DNA from: DAOTTW01 sp034437615
GTDB lineage: Bacteria; Chloroflexota; Anaerolineae; Aggregatilineales; Phototrophicaceae
Direction: 5' to 3'
DNA: 54,434 nucleotides
Assembly (NCBI GenBank): GCA_034437615.1
Contig: DAOTTW010000316.1
Span: 1-54,434, forward strand
Part shown: positions 1-8,512 of the stretch, piece after piece
Layout of the letters: every line of letters starts with the position of its first letter
Position numbering within the stretch: position 1 is the first letter of the stretch
Made by a program: the position numbers and the translations under genes
The notes under the pieces: model-generated
Told to the model about the DNA's origin: nothing
What the model saw: only the letters and a program-made list of their open reading frames with translations
Databases searched by the model: none

Positions 1-74
1 CGCTTGATCTGTGGCTTTAATTTTTTGCAGTGGTCGCGATGGTGTGGTTGTGATGATGATTGGGTGATTGACTT

Positions 75-767
75 ATGGAAAAGCGCATGTCCCAGCTAAC
101 AGAATTGGTCGCACAAGCGCAATCTAGCGATGACAACCTGAAGCGTGACGCCTTCAATGAACTCGTGCGCCGCTTTCGGGGTATGGCGTATAAAAAAGCC
201 TATGCCACGCTGAATGACCCGCATATGGCCGAAGACGCCGTACAGGATGCGTTTATCATCGCCTACACCCGCATCAACCAATTGCGTGATGAGCGCGGCT
301 TTCCGGCGTGGTTGCGTCGGATTGTGCTGACGCAGTGTGACAGGCTGATACGCGGCAAACGCCCGGTATTAGAGCCACTGGAAGCCCGTTTTGATCTGGC
401 AGAGACACACCCCGGCCCGGAAGAGATGGTTGCAGAGCATGAAATGCTGGAACACATCCACCGAGCTATAGACGCGCTACCAGAGCATGAGCGTATGGTC
501 ACCGAGGGCTTTTACATGCAGGGCGAGAGCCAGAAAGAACTCGCTGAGCGCCTGCAAATTCCCCTGACGACGGTCAAGAAGCGCCTGCAATACGCCCGTG
601 AGCACCTGCGCGGCATTATGTTGGCCATCATCGGCCTGAACGAAGCGCTGGATCAAGCCTTTGTGGATATGATGAACCCGCCCCAGCCACAGCGCCAGCC
701 GATTTACCTGTATTCACCGATGTCTCAGCCACAGACCCAATCCCAGGATATAGAAGACGACGAGTAG
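75..767 (+). CDS. RNA polymerase sigma factor, sigma-70 family (ECF type)
   Basis: 230 aa. Residues about 20-95 match sigma region 2: an AFNELVRRF helix, then AEDAVQDAFIIAYTRI and WLRRIV, the -10 recognition helices. Residues about 125-185 match region 4, with a helix-turn-helix around QKELAERLQIPLTTVKKRL. There is no region 1.1 or 3, which fits an extracytoplasmic-function or SigJ-like sigma. The tail after about 195 is rich in Pro and Gln and looks disordered. No anti-sigma gene is adjacent; the next gene converges from the other strand 2 bases away. An internal ATG at 87 is an alternative start. The family is clear, the regulon unknown. Confidence 0.88.
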   Translation: MEKRMSQLTELVAQAQSSDDNLKRDAFNELVRRFRGMAYKKAYATLNDPHMAEDAVQDAFIIAYTRINQLRDERGFPAWLRRIVLTQCDRLIRGKRPVLEPLEARFDLAETHPGPEEMVAEHEMLEHIHRAIDALPEHERMVTEGFYMQGESQKELAERLQIPLTTVKKRLQYAREHLRGIMLAIIGLNEALDQAFVDMMNPPQPQRQPIYLYSPMSQPQTQSQDIEDDE

Positions 768-769
768 CG

Positions 770-1381
770 CTATTCGTATAGGTCCGCCAGCGCAGCACGC
801 ACGTCGTCTGCGGTGGCTGGCGCGTAGGTGCCGAAGGTGGTGAGCCGGATGTCGCCTGCTTGCGTCATGATGAAAATGGCCAGGTCGTCGTTGCTTTGCA
901 GCGTGATGGCGTTCAGAAAGCGCTGTTGATCCTCCAGAAATAACACGACGCTGGCATCGCGGACTTCTTCTTCGCGCACACCCGCGCCTAAGCCAACCAT
1001 AACGCCTGTGCGCCCCAACACGCTCAGGTCTGGCAGGGCGGCGACGCTGTAATAGGCCAGGCCGTCATAATCTGCGCTCAATTCCTGAAAGAACGGCAAC
1101 CACCCCGCTGCGTCTTGTTGTTGTTCGCGTGTGAAGGACATCGCGACCAGGTTATAACGCCCGGTGAAATCATCCGGCAGCGTGATCGTCTCGCCATTGA
1201 TCGTTTCGCCTGTGACCTGTGGCAAGCTCGTTTGTGCAGAGGCGGCTTCAGGTGGACTATCCGGGATGGTGTTAGGGCTTGTGCTTGGTGCGTTCACTTC
1301 TAGCAGGAAAAATGCACCAGCCAATACCAGCACGATAACAATTGCAGCGAACAGCAGCCATCTGCGGCGTTTTGAAAACAT
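770..1381 (-). CDS. membrane-anchored protein of unknown function, possibly thioredoxin-like
   Basis: 203 aa. The N-terminus has a KRRR charge cluster followed by one hydrophobic segment (about residues 9-27), so the rest probably faces outside the membrane. A Pro/Ser-rich linker (about 30-55) leads into a globular domain (about 60-203) with alternating strands and helices. The pattern (a verb-like LVAMSFTREQQ strand, then a helix, then FIMTQAGDIR near the end) is reminiscent of thioredoxin-fold or ATP10-like proteins, but no CxxC motif is present. It converges with the sigma gene. Function not recognised. Confidence 0.6.
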   Translation of the reverse strand: MFSKRRRWLLFAAIVIVLVLAGAFFLLEVNAPSTSPNTIPDSPPEAASAQTSLPQVTGETINGETITLPDDFTGRYNLVAMSFTREQQQDAAGWLPFFQELSADYDGLAYYSVAALPDLSVLGRTGVMVGLGAGVREEEVRDASVVLFLEDQQRFLNAITLQSNDDLAIFIMTQAGDIRLTTFGTYAPATADDVRAALADLYE

Positions 1382-1531
1382 GGACGTTCCGTGACCTCTT
1401 CTAATTGCGACAACAAATCAAACATTGCCATTGTAGCGTAACTGCATCACCATACTGTATGCAACTTCGGTACGTTTCTAGCGTACAATAAGCGTTAGAT
1501 ACAGCCAATCATAGGGAGTTGAACAACGACA

Positions 1532-1987
1532 ATGAAGGCAGTCGCACGTTTCATCCAACGCTTCTTGATGCTCATTGGCCTGATGACGGTACTGGCCGTT
1601 TTGGGGCTGGTTTTTGGCTATCTGCTGCCCAAAAATGTCGGTGATCGCTTTACAGAAAGCCTGAAGGTGCTGGATACCGCAGGCTTGCAAGCGACGGTAT
1701 GCCCGAATAGCGGCGTCGGCAGCACGATCCGCGATGTGCGTGACGGGGGCGATGAAGTCGGGCGCATCTGGCGCGAGGTAACGGGCGTGCCGCTGCGGAT
1801 TGACCTGGGCACCGCAGACGATTCGCCACTCTACATCGAAGCCAGCTATGACGCACTGAGCAGCATCTACACATTTCGCTATCGCTTCCGTGAAAATACA
1901 GGCGTGCTGCGAAACGTCGAATTGCCACAGGTCGAACTGTATATCGAACGCTCCAACCTATTCAATCCCTGCGTGCAAGTGGCATAA
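1532..1987 (+). CDS. small membrane-anchored protein, unknown function
   Basis: 151 aa. One hydrophobic segment near residues 11-30 is followed by a soluble domain with two Cys residues (in TVCPNSG and near the C-terminus in NPCVQVA), which could form an extracytoplasmic disulphide. GGGAG lies about 12 bases before the ATG. It is the first of four co-directional small genes (1532-3238), probably co-transcribed. No family recognised. Confidence 0.65.
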   Translation: MKAVARFIQRFLMLIGLMTVLAVLGLVFGYLLPKNVGDRFTESLKVLDTAGLQATVCPNSGVGSTIRDVRDGGDEVGRIWREVTGVPLRIDLGTADDSPLYIEASYDALSSIYTFRYRFRENTGVLRNVELPQVELYIERSNLFNPCVQVA

Positions 1988-2048
1988 TCGAAACCTGTCA
2001 GACGCACAGCGCACGCAAATACCGAGCAACAAAAGGCAAATACACAGC

Positions 2049-2549
2049 ATGGATCAGCTTAGAGTCGGCCTTATCGGTGAGGCAATCACAACCGTCACGG
2101 AAGACCTGACAGCGTATACGATTGGCAGCGGCAGCCTGGATGTTTACGCGACGCCTGCCATGATCGCCTTGATGGAAGAAGCCTGTGTTGCCGCCATCGA
2201 GCCGTACCTGAGCGAAGGGCTGGCCAGTGTCGGTATCGAGGTGCATACGTCGCACCTCTCCGCCACCCCAATCGGTGAAAATATCACAGCCATTGCAGAA
2301 ATTAGCGCGGTTGACGGCAAACGTGTAACGCTGGAGGTGCGTGCCTGGGATGAACAAGAGATGATCGGTGAAAGCACGATGGTGCGCTACATCATCGACG
2401 TCCAGACCTTCTTAGACCGCCTGGACAATGCCACAGATGACCCGGATAACCCGGACAATGACGACGCAGCGACCCACAGTGGCCTGAACCTGAGCACGCT
2501 TGGTAAGCTGCGCACAGAGGCCAGCGATAACGATACAAATGTTGATTGA
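2049..2549 (+). CDS. thioesterase-like hot-dog domain protein (fluoroacetyl-CoA thioesterase FlK-like)
   Basis: 166 aa from the ATG at 2049. Residues about 1-120 read like a FlK-type hot-dog domain: a DLTAYTIGSGSLDVYATPAM start, a central helix MIALMEEACVAAIEPYL, then GIEVHTSHLSATPIGENITAIAEI and a last strand VTLEVRAWDEQEMIGES. In the family this fold hydrolyses acyl-CoA thioesters or binds acyl groups; substrate cannot be told. The C-terminal 45 residues are acidic and low-complexity (DDPDNPDNDD). An upstream in-frame start at 1890 was rejected because it would run back through the previous gene. The stop lies in an octamer tandem repeat. Confidence 0.75.
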   Translation: MDQLRVGLIGEAITTVTEDLTAYTIGSGSLDVYATPAMIALMEEACVAAIEPYLSEGLASVGIEVHTSHLSATPIGENITAIAEISAVDGKRVTLEVRAWDEQEMIGESTMVRYIIDVQTFLDRLDNATDDPDNPDNDDAATHSGLNLSTLGKLRTEASDNDTNVD

Positions 2550-2573
2550 TGGATTAATGGATTAATGGATTGA
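2542..2573 (+). repeat. octamer tandem repeat TGGATTAA-like
   Basis: Four tandem copies of an 8-base unit (TKGATTRA) lie across the stop codon of the thioesterase-like gene and run up to the ribosome-binding site of the next gene. The two middle copies are identical (TGGATTAA), the outer two differ by one or two bases. Confidence 0.8.
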
Positions 2574-2587
2574 TGGAAAGGACGTTT

Positions 2588-3043
2588 ATGACGACACAGG
2601 GCAATGGGCAGGTCCAACCGAATAACGGGCCAGGTGCGACAACGGTTGACACCGCAGCGACCTACACGCAAAGCAACGACCAGCAGCCCCAGATCATCAG
2701 CAGCGGCGGCGAAAGCCTGCGCACGGGCTACGATGCACGCACAGGCGTTTTCGATCATGTCTTTCGGCATAGCACGCCAATTGAGCCGACAGAAATCTAC
2801 CTGCCGCGTTCGCAGTATCCGACAGGCTTTGAAGTGCAGGTGACAGACGGCGAGTACGAGGTCGATCAGAGCAACGAGCGCCTGCTTTACCGCCATAGCG
2901 ACAAAGCAATCCCGCACTTTATCCGCATCATCCCCACACCGCCGCGTGCGCCACTGGTGCGACCGTTCTGGCCGCCGCGCATCGCGTTGGGTTTGATGGG
3001 GCTGTTGTTCGTGCTGTATTTGTTGCCGCGCCAGCGCAAGTAA
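2588..3043 (+). CDS. tail-anchored membrane protein, unknown function
   Basis: 151 aa from the ATG at 2588, chosen because GGAAAGGA sits just upstream; an ATG at 2570 is in frame but inside the repeat. The N-terminal 45 residues are Gln/Thr/Asn-rich and probably disordered. A small folded region follows (about 50-115), then a single C-terminal hydrophobic segment (about 130-147) ending in RQRK, as in tail-anchored proteins with the bulk in the cytoplasm. It lies in the run of small genes 1532-3238. Function not recognised. Confidence 0.6.
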   Translation: MTTQGNGQVQPNNGPGATTVDTAATYTQSNDQQPQIISSGGESLRTGYDARTGVFDHVFRHSTPIEPTEIYLPRSQYPTGFEVQVTDGEYEVDQSNERLLYRHSDKAIPHFIRIIPTPPRAPLVRPFWPPRIALGLMGLLFVLYLLPRQRK

Positions 3044-3061
3044 AACACGGGTGAGGTCAGT

Positions 3062-3238
3062 ATGTCCGACAAGATCATGCCAGAAAAAGACGAACCGACA
3101 TCAGAGCGTTTTTTGGGCTTAACCGAGGGCGAGATCGACAGCCTGAAGCGCCTGCTGCGCTATGCCTTCACCATCTTCGGCGCTGTGGCGCTGACGTTGG
3201 TGGTGGTAGCGCTGCTCTCGTCGTTGCTAGGGGGCTGA
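3062..3238 (+). CDS. 58-aa single-span membrane protein
   Basis: Short gene: ATG at 3062, TGA at 3236-3238. The N-terminal 35 residues are charged (DKIMPEKDEPTSERFLGLTE) and the C-terminal part is one membrane helix (FTIFGAVALTLVVVALLSSL). A GAGGT lies about 9 bases upstream. It follows the previous membrane protein by 18 bases in the same direction, and its last 12 bases overlap the end of coaBC on the opposite strand. Function unknown. Confidence 0.6.
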   Translation: MSDKIMPEKDEPTSERFLGLTEGEIDSLKRLLRYAFTIFGAVALTLVVVALLSSLLGG

Positions 3239-4480
3239 TGGTGACGATGACAGCAGGGCCGCGATGCGGTCCATAAGCTGCTCGGCAACGCTGGCCTTGC
3301 TGGTCAGGCCGCTGGGGTGTTGGCCACCAGCCCGATCCAAGATCGTGACGCGGTTCGTATCCACTGCGAAACCGGCGTCCGGGGCGCTGATGTCGTTGGC
3401 CACCAGCAAATCCAGCGCCTTGCGTTGTAGCTTCCCCTGCGCGTTCCTCAGCAAATCCTGGCTCTCAGCGGCAAAGCCGACCACCACAGTCGGTTTCGCG
3501 TCACGTTCGCGTGCCGCTTTCACATCCAGCAAAATATCGGGGTTGGGCGCTAATTCCAACGTCGGTACGCCTGTCGCCTTCTTGATCTTCTGCTCAAAGC
3601 GCGTCGCCGGACGAAAATCCGCGACAGCAGCAGCCATCACCAGCACATCGGCATCGGCTAGCGCGTCCATCACGGCAGCGTGCATGGCCTGCGCACTCTC
3701 GACATGTATCAGGTCTGCACCGATGGGCGTGGGTTGGTTGGCGCTGCTGATTAGCGTGACGTGTGCGCCTGCGTCGATGGCGGCCTGTGCGACTGCGTAA
3801 CCCTGCTTGCCTGACGAATAGTTGGTGATGTAGCGCACGGGGTCGATGGCTTCACGGGTGCCGCCTGCGGTCACGACCACCCGCCGACCCAGCAGCGTGC
3901 TATGCGTTTGCATCCCCAGTACGCGCCGCATGTGGCCGAGCAGCGTCGGCGTCTCTGGCAAGCGGCCCTTGCCGACCAAACCCGACGCAAAGCGCCCGCT
4001 TTCCGGCTCAGTCAGGTGTGCACCGCGCCCTATGAGCGTCTGCACGTTGGCCTGTGTCGCGGGGTGCTCATACATGCTGCCATCCATGGCCGGGGCTAGT
4101 AGCAGGGGACAACGCGCCGCTAATGCCGTCACGCTCAGCAAGTCATCCGAGAGGCCAGCAGCCAGCTTCGCCAGTGTGTTTGCCGTCGCCGGGACGACCG
4201 CTAGCAGGTCAGCACCCTCTGCCAGACCTACATGGGCGATATGCGTCGGCAAGCCACCGGAAGCGTCCGTTTGCCACATATCCGTGTAGACGGGTCGGCC
4301 CGTCACCGCCTGGAACGTCAGTGGGGTGACGAAACGCTGCGCGGCCTGCGTCATGATGACATCAACCAGCGCGCCCGCTTGTGTCAGCTTGCTGGCCAGA
4401 TCAACGGCCTTGTAAACGGCAATGCTACCTGTTGCTGCTAGAATAATGCGTTTATTCTTTAAAACAGTAATTAGTGTCAT
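3227..4480 (-). CDS. coaBC: bifunctional phosphopantothenoylcysteine decarboxylase / phosphopantothenate-cysteine ligase
   Basis: 417 aa, usual length for CoaBC (Dfp). The protein carries out two cytosolic steps of coenzyme A synthesis: joining cysteine to 4'-phosphopantothenate and FMN-dependent decarboxylation to 4'-phosphopantetheine. The CoaC half (about 1-190) starts with ILAATGSIAVYKAVDL and holds the substrate motif PAMDGSMYEHPATQANV. The CoaB half (about 195-405) shows VVTAGGTREAIDPVRYITNY, the KIKK catalytic lysine motif and NPDIL. It stands alone, with receiver genes upstream on the same strand. Confidence 0.96.
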   Translation of the reverse strand: MTLITVLKNKRIILAATGSIAVYKAVDLASKLTQAGALVDVIMTQAAQRFVTPLTFQAVTGRPVYTDMWQTDASGGLPTHIAHVGLAEGADLLAVVPATANTLAKLAAGLSDDLLSVTALAARCPLLLAPAMDGSMYEHPATQANVQTLIGRGAHLTEPESGRFASGLVGKGRLPETPTLLGHMRRVLGMQTHSTLLGRRVVVTAGGTREAIDPVRYITNYSSGKQGYAVAQAAIDAGAHVTLISSANQPTPIGADLIHVESAQAMHAAVMDALADADVLVMAAAVADFRPATRFEQKIKKATGVPTLELAPNPDILLDVKAARERDAKPTVVVGFAAESQDLLRNAQGKLQRKALDLLVANDISAPDAGFAVDTNRVTILDRAGGQHPSGLTSKASVAEQLMDRIAALLSSSPSAP

Positions 4481-4528
4481 GTTTATCTATATAAGAACCA
4501 TTTGAAAATCTAAAGCCGCGTAGACGCG

Positions 4529-4561
4529 CAGAAAACAGAAAATTTTATTTTCTGTTTTCTG
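4529..4561. repeat. perfect 14-bp inverted repeat, AT-rich
   Basis: Arms 4529-4542 (CAGAAAACAGAAAA) and 4548-4561 are exact reverse complements around a 5-base centre. It lies after the two receiver genes and before coaBC, all read on the minus strand. It could act as a terminator-like hairpin for the receivers or as a protein-binding palindrome; there is no GC-rich stem. Confidence 0.75.
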
Positions 4562-4613
4562 TGCCCTCTGCACTCTGTGCCCTTCGTGGTTACGTGTTTT
4601 ATCTGCGCTGCAA

Positions 4614-5018
4614 TTAGATATACTGCTGAATCATCGCGAGCAAGCTGCGGGCGCTGGCGGGTTTCGGCATGTAGCCATCACAACCCGCGTCTAAATAACG
4701 CTGACGGTCGCCATCGGCTGTATCGGCTGTGAAGGCCACGACAGGCACACCGCTCAGGTCTGGCATGGCTTTAATGCGCCGTGTGGCCTCTAAACCGCTG
4801 ATGTCTGGCAGGTTGATGTCCATCAGAATCAGGTCTGGCTTCTCCTGCTCTGCCACTGCGACCCCATCCAGCCCATTGACCGCGCTCAGCACATCATAGC
4901 CGCCGACGTGCTTCAGGATGCGCAGCGTGAGGTCCAGGTTTTGCGGGTTATCTTCGATGTACAGGATGCGTGCCGCCATAGTCGGTGCCTCTGTGTGGGT
5001 ATCCACTGGCTGAGTCAT
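4614..5018 (-). CDS. CheY/DivK-like single-domain response regulator
   Basis: 134 aa, one receiver domain with about 14 extra N-terminal residues. Acidic pocket in YIEDNPQN, phospho-acceptor Asp67 in LILMDINLPD, Thr in VVAFTAD, and the conserved Lys in GYMPKPAS. No output domain, so it signals through protein contacts or in a phosphorelay. Its ATG overlaps the stop of the next receiver (4 bases, ATGA), so the two are translationally coupled. No histidine kinase is near. Confidence 0.92.
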   Translation of the reverse strand: MTQPVDTHTEAPTMAARILYIEDNPQNLDLTLRILKHVGGYDVLSAVNGLDGVAVAEQEKPDLILMDINLPDISGLEATRRIKAMPDLSGVPVVAFTADTADGDRQRYLDAGCDGYMPKPASARSLLAMIQQYI

Positions 5019-5386
5019 GCTTTTTCCAGGAATTCAGCAATCGTCTTAATCAGAATGTCCTTACTGACGGGCTTGGAGATGTAGCCATCGCAGCCTGCTG
5101 CCAGAGACCGCTCTTCATCGCCATACATGGCGTTGGCCGTCAGCGCGATGACGGGTATATGATTGAAGTCCGGGTTCGCCTTGATCTGGCGCGTCACGTC
5201 CAGGCCGTCAATATCCGGCAGGTTAATATCCATCAAGATCAGGTCTGGCACCTCGTTGCGTGTCATATCCAGACCGGACTGGCCATCAACCGCCTCCAGC
5301 ACGTCATAGCCATGATGTTTCAAGATTTTGCGCACAAGCCGCATATTCTGCGGGTTGTCCTCTACACACAAAATGCGAAAGCCCAT
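5015..5386 (-). CDS. CheY/DivK-like single-domain response regulator
   Basis: 123 aa, a bare receiver. Acidic residues in CVEDNPQN, phospho-acceptor Asp53 in LILMDINLPDIDG, Thr in VIALTAN, Lys in GYISKPVS. It is first in the two-gene receiver pair and about half identical to its neighbour by eye, so a tandem duplication is likely. The partner kinase must be encoded elsewhere. Confidence 0.93.
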   Translation of the reverse strand: MGFRILCVEDNPQNMRLVRKILKHHGYDVLEAVDGQSGLDMTRNEVPDLILMDINLPDIDGLDVTRQIKANPDFNHIPVIALTANAMYGDEERSLAAGCDGYISKPVSKDILIKTIAEFLEKA

Positions 5387-5475
5387 TATGTCGATTCCTT
5401 ATCGTACCCAACCTGTCAGACGCTGCCCCCAGTATAGCGCCAAAATGTGTGGCTTTGAATAAGCGTTGTGCCCCG

Positions 5476-5865
5476 CTAGTAATCCTCATCCCCCGTACCA
5501 ACGGGTTCCTGCGTGGTGGTGATGCTGGTCCACTGTGGGTTATCGGCGCGCAGGTGGCCATAGATGGGCTTCTCGTTGCGCATTACATCCACCAGGAAGG
5601 CCATTTCGCTAATCGGCAAGAAGATCGAACCGGTGCGGTTTGGCAGGTCCACGATGGGGTCGGGCTTCGGGCTGTCTAGCTCTAAGAAGTAGACATCCAG
5701 CCGGTAATCCGCTTCGATGCCGCTGGGGTCGGCGGCTGTGCCCGTGCAGCGCACAATACCGCGAATGCGGGCTTCGATGCCGTTGAATGTGCGCGTTTCG
5801 AGCTGACGGAAGATCACCATGTAACTCTGAATTTCAAAGGCGGCGTAGGGTAAATCCATGCTCAT
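5476..5865 (-). CDS. conserved-looking cytosolic protein, unknown function
   Basis: 129 aa from the ATG at 5863-5865, which has AGGAGA about 9 bases upstream; a longer in-frame start at 5934 lacks this. The protein has no signal or membrane segment. It reads as a small beta-rich domain: EIQSYMVIFRQLETRTFNGI, then IRGIVRCTG and YRLDVYFLELD strands. The end is acidic. No family recognised. It stands alone between the receivers and the divergent glycosyltransferase. Confidence 0.7.
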   Translation of the reverse strand: MSMDLPYAAFEIQSYMVIFRQLETRTFNGIEARIRGIVRCTGTAADPSGIEADYRLDVYFLELDSPKPDPIVDLPNRTGSIFLPISEMAFLVDVMRNEKPIYGHLRADNPQWTSITTTQEPVGTGDEDY

Positions 5866-6029
5866 GTGGTCGCTTCTCCTGTGTGTGTCGTGGCTTTGTC
5901 GGCCAATGTTAAGATGCACTCTATTATAGACCATTTAGCCGTGTGAAGCATTTGTTGTTTTTTCTGCGTTGCAATGCGTGCGGTTCTTGCATAGCATGTG
6001 GCGCATATCATCGGCGCTAAACCTGACGA

Positions 6030-8504
6030 ATGCCCATGCCCACAAAGACCCACACACGACAAATCGGCTTGCTCGTGCCACTGATAACGCTGCTGGCTGC
6101 TATTTACCTGCTGACCTATAGCGCCGACATCGAAAGCGGCGATGCGCTGCAATTCTTCGATGCGGTCAGCAGTCAGGTGCGCTTTGGGGATTGGCTGCTG
6201 GATGAGTCGTGGTTTCAGGGGCGCAGCTTCTACACGGCAAGCAATGGTCCGTTACCGCTCAAGACGCTGTATACAGAGCGCCTGCACATCATAGCCGCTA
6301 TGCCGTTATATTTGCTGGCTGATGCAATTCCCTGGGTGGGCTATGTGCACGCGGTCTGGCTGTTTAACGGCATCGTGTCGATTGCCACCTGTGTGCTGCT
6401 GTATGGGCTGGTGCGTGCCCTGGGCTATGAAGCGCGTACTGCGCTTTTAACCGCGCTGGCGCTGGGCCTGTGTACGATGGTGTGGGTGTATAGCAAGACG
6501 TTCTTTCGCGGGCCGCTGGCTATGCTCTGCATCACGGGGGCAGCGTATGCGCTGCATCTGTGGCGCACAGGGGGCTATCTGGCGGGCTGGCGGGCTGCAC
6601 TGCGCTTGATTGTGGCGTTGTTATGCATCCTGGGGGCTGTGCTGACGAAAACCTCCGCGTTGGTGGCGTTACCTGCGCTGTTGATCGTAGCGTTGCCGAA
6701 TGTAGCGGGTGATAAGCGCAGCATAAGCCTGCTGTCGCTGCTGGGTTTGGCGTTGCTGCTGCTCGGTACGCTGGCCAGCGTCTACCTTGACCCCGTGTAT
6801 GCGCTGTTTGAGCAGATATTGCAATGGCAACCCTTCATCAGCATCAATAGCACCAACACGACCTATATCCGCGAAGCGCTGCACGCCTATCTGTTCAGCA
6901 TCGGCGGCAGCATCTGGGGCACCTCCCCGATTCTGCTGTTGGCGTTGTATGGTGCCTGGCGGCTGCTGAAAGCCAATCAAGGGCGCTGGCTGTGGGTTGG
7001 CGTGCTGCTGCTGCTTGCATACGCTTATGGCCACGCCCTGCTGACAGAATCGCACTGGTTCGGCGGCTTGAGTTGGCCGCCGCGCTTTCTGTTGCCTACG
7101 CTGCCCCTGCTGACGCTGCTGCTTGCTCCGGCGCTGGATGCGTTGTGGCAGGTGCAGCGGCGCGGCCTGCTTTATGCTGTTTTCGGCCTGATCGTGCTCT
7201 ATAGCGTGTGGGTGCAATTCAACGGCGTGGCGCTGCAATTCGCACAATACGGTTACGTGCTACCAACGGAGGCAAACGGCGTGCTCAGTTGGTCGGCGGG
7301 CATGAATAATCTGGCGTATTTACGCTGGGTGCTGCTGCCGGGGCTATGGGATAGCGTGGCCTTCGATTTTGCGTGGGTGCGTGCAGGCTATCCGGCGTTC
7401 GGCGTGGCGCTGATGGGGCTGGCGCTGGTGTCGGTTGCTATGCTGTGGCGGCATTTGCGCAAACCACAACCTCACCCCCTAAATCCCCCTCTGCAAACCA
7501 GGGAATTGTTGTCTCGTCAGGTCATCGTTGCATTGTTGCTGTCGCTGGCGTTGATCCTGGTTTTGCTGGCTGGCCTGCGTGCCCTGTATGCTGAAGATGG
7601 CCTCTCCTGGGGGCGCAAGGACGCGCTGCATGATGTGCTGGATGTGCTGCGCGACGAAGCCCAAGCGGGCGATGTGGTGGTGCTGGCGGACCCGACCTAT
7701 CACCGTTTTGTGCTGAATTACAACGATCTGCCGGATGTGCGCTTCATCACGCTGGAGCATCAACCGGGCGAAAGCCCCAGCCCACGCCAACCCGCGCAGG
7801 TCAGCGGCGACTACCCGGCAGACTTGCTATCGCGCTCCACACCCTTGACGCTGGATCATCTCGCGGCGCATCATAAACGCATCTGGCTGCTGGTCGCCAA
7901 CAGCGATTTTACCGATTGGGCGGTGCGGCCTGTGGAGCAATACTTAGCCGAGCGCTATTTCCTGCTGCGTGATGTGCCGCTAGCCAATCCTGATCCGACG
8001 GTGCGCCTGCTGGAATTCTCGACTGTGCATTCACAGGACCCCTACGCGCTCTATAATCCCTTGTTGCCGACAGATATACGCTATGGCCAGCACATACGCT
8101 TGTTGGGGTATCATCTGCCGGGTGGTGATCGTTATGCAGGTGGCGACGTGTTGCCGATTGCGCTTTACTGGCAGACGGATGCAGCGCTGGCCCTCAGCTA
8201 TCGCTCGGCGTGGTTTCTGGCGGATGCCGAGACGGGTGCAGTGGTCGTGCATGGCTCCGCAGGGCAGGACCGCCCGCCCGACGCTGGTTTTGCGCCGACG
8301 AACACATGGCAAGCCGGCGTGCCCGTGTGGGATAATCGGGCGCTGCGCATCCCGCAGGACATCGCGCCCGGTGAGTATGTGCTGTGGCTGGCGCTGTACA
8401 CGGTTGAGGATGGCCAGATACAGCATCTAAGCGTGCAAGCCGACGCAACGGCGCTAGCGGGCACAATGGCCGTCTTACCGACACGCATCAGGATTCATGA
8501 GTAG
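6030..8504 (+). CDS. GT-C membrane glycosyltransferase (ArnT/PMT-like) with C-terminal soluble domain
   Basis: 824 aa. Residues about 10-470 hold around ten to twelve hydrophobic helices. The first loop after TM1 carries an acidic motif (DIESGDALQFFD), as in GT39/GT-C enzymes that take sugars from polyprenyl-phosphate donors. After a further helix near 495-512, residues 530-824 form an extracytoplasmic part, ending in a beta-rich domain (ALYWQTDAALALSYRSAWF). A Pro-rich stretch near residues 473-495 looks repeat-derived (see findings). It is followed after 8 bases by gtrA-like and GT4 genes, which suggests a surface-polysaccharide or lipid glycosylation unit. The exact substrate is unknown. 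Confidence 0.82.
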   Translation: MPMPTKTHTRQIGLLVPLITLLAAIYLLTYSADIESGDALQFFDAVSSQVRFGDWLLDESWFQGRSFYTASNGPLPLKTLYTERLHIIAAMPLYLLADAIPWVGYVHAVWLFNGIVSIATCVLLYGLVRALGYEARTALLTALALGLCTMVWVYSKTFFRGPLAMLCITGAAYALHLWRTGGYLAGWRAALRLIVALLCILGAVLTKTSALVALPALLIVALPNVAGDKRSISLLSLLGLALLLLGTLASVYLDPVYALFEQILQWQPFISINSTNTTYIREALHAYLFSIGGSIWGTSPILLLALYGAWRLLKANQGRWLWVGVLLLLAYAYGHALLTESHWFGGLSWPPRFLLPTLPLLTLLLAPALDALWQVQRRGLLYAVFGLIVLYSVWVQFNGVALQFAQYGYVLPTEANGVLSWSAGMNNLAYLRWVLLPGLWDSVAFDFAWVRAGYPAFGVALMGLALVSVAMLWRHLRKPQPHPLNPPLQTRELLSRQVIVALLLSLALILVLLAGLRALYAEDGLSWGRKDALHDVLDVLRDEAQAGDVVVLADPTYHRFVLNYNDLPDVRFITLEHQPGESPSPRQPAQVSGDYPADLLSRSTPLTLDHLAAHHKRIWLLVANSDFTDWAVRPVEQYLAERYFLLRDVPLANPDPTVRLLEFSTVHSQDPYALYNPLLPTDIRYGQHIRLLGYHLPGGDRYAGGDVLPIALYWQTDAALALSYRSAWFLADAETGAVVVHGSAGQDRPPDAGFAPTNTWQAGVPVWDNRALRIPQDIAPGEYVLWLALYTVEDGQIQHLSVQADATALAGTMAVLPTRIRIHE

Positions 8505-8512
8505 GGGGCATC

